Source: Caldipriscus sp964426895 (GTDB lineage: Bacteria; Hydrothermota; Hydrothermia; LBFQ01). Taken from it: a stretch of DNA of 8,101 bases. A program made the position numbers and the translations under genes. Numbering within the stretch: position 1 is the stretch's first letter; the number at the start of each line of letters is the position of its first letter. The stretch lies in contig CAYRSH010000065.1 in the NCBI GenBank assembly GCA_964426895.1, forward strand, positions 1 to 8,101, written 5' to 3'. Shown piece after piece: positions 7,061-8,101 of this stretch. The notes beneath the pieces are model-generated. The model had not been told where the DNA came from, did no database searches, and saw only the letters and a list, made by a program, of their open reading frames with translations.

Positions 7061-7420
7061 TTATCTGTTATATATCTTTGCCCATAATATGTTCCCAGCC
7101 GTGTCAAACTTGATGATATTTGCCTTTGCACTATCTCCATAGGGCGGATATTCCCCAAAACCCAAAAGATAACCAGAACTGTCTTTATAAAAGCCTACAC
7201 CTTGTGTCTCCGCCGATATGTTCAAATTCCCATAAGCCTTATACCTGAGGGTGGTTGTTGATGTTAATCCCGTGTCAAGTTCAAAATACACTATGTTCTG
7301 TCCCTTCGTGGCAAATACCACAAACCTGTCGCCCCTCCTATCATAGGCGTATATATCGCTAAGCGAATCTATAAACTTTGCCCTTAAAGTTATGCTCTGG
7401 GAAATCAAGAGTATTACCAT
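7061..7420 (-). pseudogene. N-terminal part of the same split surface repeat protein
   Basis: The 119 residues begin with a short hydrophobic stretch (MVILLIS...) that could be a weak or cut-down signal peptide. About two propeller-type repeats follow (RYKAYG...GYLLGFGEY, then AGNILWAKIYNR) before a TAA. The next codons in the same frame (STHDGYYFLGE...) continue the repeat, so the stop falls inside a repeat unit. The ATG at 7420 overlaps the stop of the upstream gene (ATGGTAA) and has GGGGAAGG about 6 nt upstream, which supports both this start and an operon with the upstream gene. The fragment has a possible signal peptide but no sorting domain. Confidence 0.7.
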
Positions 7421-7695
7421 ACCACAACCTTCCCCCTATCCTTCCCCGATACATAGAAATATACTCCCCTTGGTAGTTTTACATCCCCTCCTTTGCCTTC
7501 CTTTATCAGTCTCCCGTTGACATCATAAACCCTATAATCCCCATCAAAGCGTATATACCCTTTTTTCGCCGTTATACCCTTGTCCCTTTTAACTTCCTCA
7601 AATACATTCATTGAGTTATCCACATTGCCACAGTTATAACCCTCGCCATCTATTTTGTATATGCTGAATATGTAGAGATCATAAGATCGGAACAC
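7414..7695 (-). pseudogene. C-terminal fragment of a frameshifted FG-GAP-type surface protein, with sorting domain
   Basis: A 93-residue open frame from a GTG carries the end of a larger protein. It contains DLYIFSIYKIDGEGYNCG, which completes the FG-GAP-like motif begun in the neighbouring frame, then a sorting domain with VYDVNGRLI and LPRGVYFYVS. Its first few residues (MFRSY) are likely a product of the frameshift. Joining at 7676-7688 gives ...DFDMCSD-LYIFSIYKI. The stop overlaps the ATG of the next gene. Confidence 0.7.
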
Positions 7696-7961
7696 ATGTC
7701 AAAATCAACATCGCCAACGGCCACGCTTAATATTTTCTCACCAACGAGTTCTTCCCATAGCATTCTACCATCAGCGCTGAAAACCCTTAACCTTCCATCC
7801 CCATAATATAACGGAACTATTAATTCCATACCGGGACTTGTGGGATCTATGTCCGCCAACTTCGCACTCTGCCCCTCAACCGGATAATCCCCAAGCCAAG
7901 AAGTCCATTCCCTATTCCCATCCCTTCCGTTTAATACATACAAACTGTCGGATATGAACAC
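7650..7961 (-). pseudogene. Middle fragment of the same FG-GAP/quinoprotein-like surface protein
   Basis: The frame is open from 8033 to 7650, with a GTG at 7961 that need not be a real start. It contains motifs like FG-GAP/VCBS calcium-binding repeats: ADIDYDGNVEVVF (encoded before the GTG), LADIDPTSPGMELIVP and VGDVDFDMCSDL. Between them are strands like those of PQQ-type propellers (LYVLNGRDGNREW, LRVFSADGRMLWEE). The last residues (MISTYSAYTK) lie past the frameshift and are probably not native. No signal peptide is present. Confidence 0.68.
7676..7688 (-). repeat. GATCT direct repeat flanking an 8-bp frameshifting insertion
   Basis: The minus strand reads GATCTTATGATCT. Removing one 8-base unit joins codons for ...MCSD directly to LYIFSIYKI... 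and restores one frame. The 5-bp repeats are the likely microhomology. Confidence 0.6.
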
Positions 7962-8013
7962 AACTTCAACATTTCCATCGTAATCTATGTCGGCAGATGT
8001 AACTCCGGATGCT

Positions 8014-8027
8014 ATTTGATATTTGAT
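8014..8027 (-). repeat. Perfect 7-bp tandem duplication (ATCAAAT x2) breaking the reading frame
   Basis: The minus strand has two adjacent copies of ATCAAAT. With one copy the upstream frame reads straight through as ...VNYYQIASGVTSADID..., a good FG-GAP approach; with two copies the frame is lost. It is a likely replication-slippage event. Confidence 0.8.
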
Positions 8028-8101
8028 AGTAATTCACCTGATATTCCCATAAGGGTGTCCCGTCATACCTGTAAGCGTATAGCGTGTTCCCTTTGGGAAA
8101 T
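8028..8101 (-). pseudogene. Upstream fragment of the frameshifted FG-GAP-type surface protein, cut by the window edge
   Basis: The frame enters from beyond the window and encodes a propeller-like strand (GNTLYAYRYDGTPLWEY) up to the tandem duplication. It then runs on in a non-native frame to a TGA at 7966-7968. It continues in phase with the middle fragment if one 7-bp unit is removed. The true start and any signal peptide are outside the window. Confidence 0.65.

Noticed and set aside
1..8101. CRISPR array, insertion sequence, toxin-antitoxin or phage defence system
   Set aside because: No spaced repeats, transposase motifs, terminal inverted repeats or known defence domains were seen on either strand.

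Overview
The window looks like chromosome from a thermophilic, Gram-negative bacterium with a type IX-like secretion system, of the WOR-3 / Hydrothermae / Kryptonia sort. Three things suggest this: Lys/Glu/Ile/Val-rich proteins, exported proteins ending in a Por/type A sorting domain (pattern vyDv.GRlv...l.rGvY.vk), and a Thermus-like ba3 oxygen reductase. The phylum call is an inference from gene style, not from a marker gene.

Layout. (1) Positions 1-2289, minus strand: a three-gene operon read cbaD > cbaB > cbaA. It encodes subunits IIa, II and I of a B-family (ba3-type) haem-copper oxygen reductase and ends in a strong intrinsic terminator at 38-65. The 41-residue subunit IIa (2164-2289) is easily missed. 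(2) Positions 2290-2394: a divergent promoter region. (3) Positions 2395-3891, plus strand: a secreted protein with seven tandem repeats of about 50 residues, probably a seven-bladed beta-propeller, and a C-terminal sorting domain. (4) Positions 3875-6014, minus strand: tRNA-Arg(CCU), a PTPS/QueD-family enzyme whose active-site motif is the PTPS-III (folate) type, and an MsbA-like ABC exporter, packed as tRNA > 12 nt > PTPS > 4-nt overlap > ABC. The ABC gene overlaps the secreted-protein gene tail to tail by 17 bp. (5) Positions 6044-8101, minus strand: the remains of two overlapping genes for further sorted surface proteins. The upstream one (7414 to beyond 8101) has two frameshifts, at a perfect 7-bp tandem duplication and at an 8-bp insertion flanked by a 5-bp repeat. 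The downstream one (6044-7420) is split by one in-frame TAA.

How they work together. The oxidase would reduce O2 at low tension at the inner membrane and pump protons. The PTPS-III enzyme would supply the folate pterin intermediate in place of FolB. The tRNA reads AGG, a common Arg codon in these genes. The repeat proteins would be exported and anchored or released at the surface.

The most unusual signals are: (a) a 15-bp element, ACANCCTTAWAATAT, shared by all three predicted promoters and placed so that transcription would begin only 2-4 nt before the start codon or tRNA 5' end, which points to leaderless first genes; (b) the frame-breaking short duplications in the surface-protein genes, which may be decay, slipped-strand switching or assembly error; and (c) the hidden cbaD gene. 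I saw no CRISPR array, insertion sequence or defence system.
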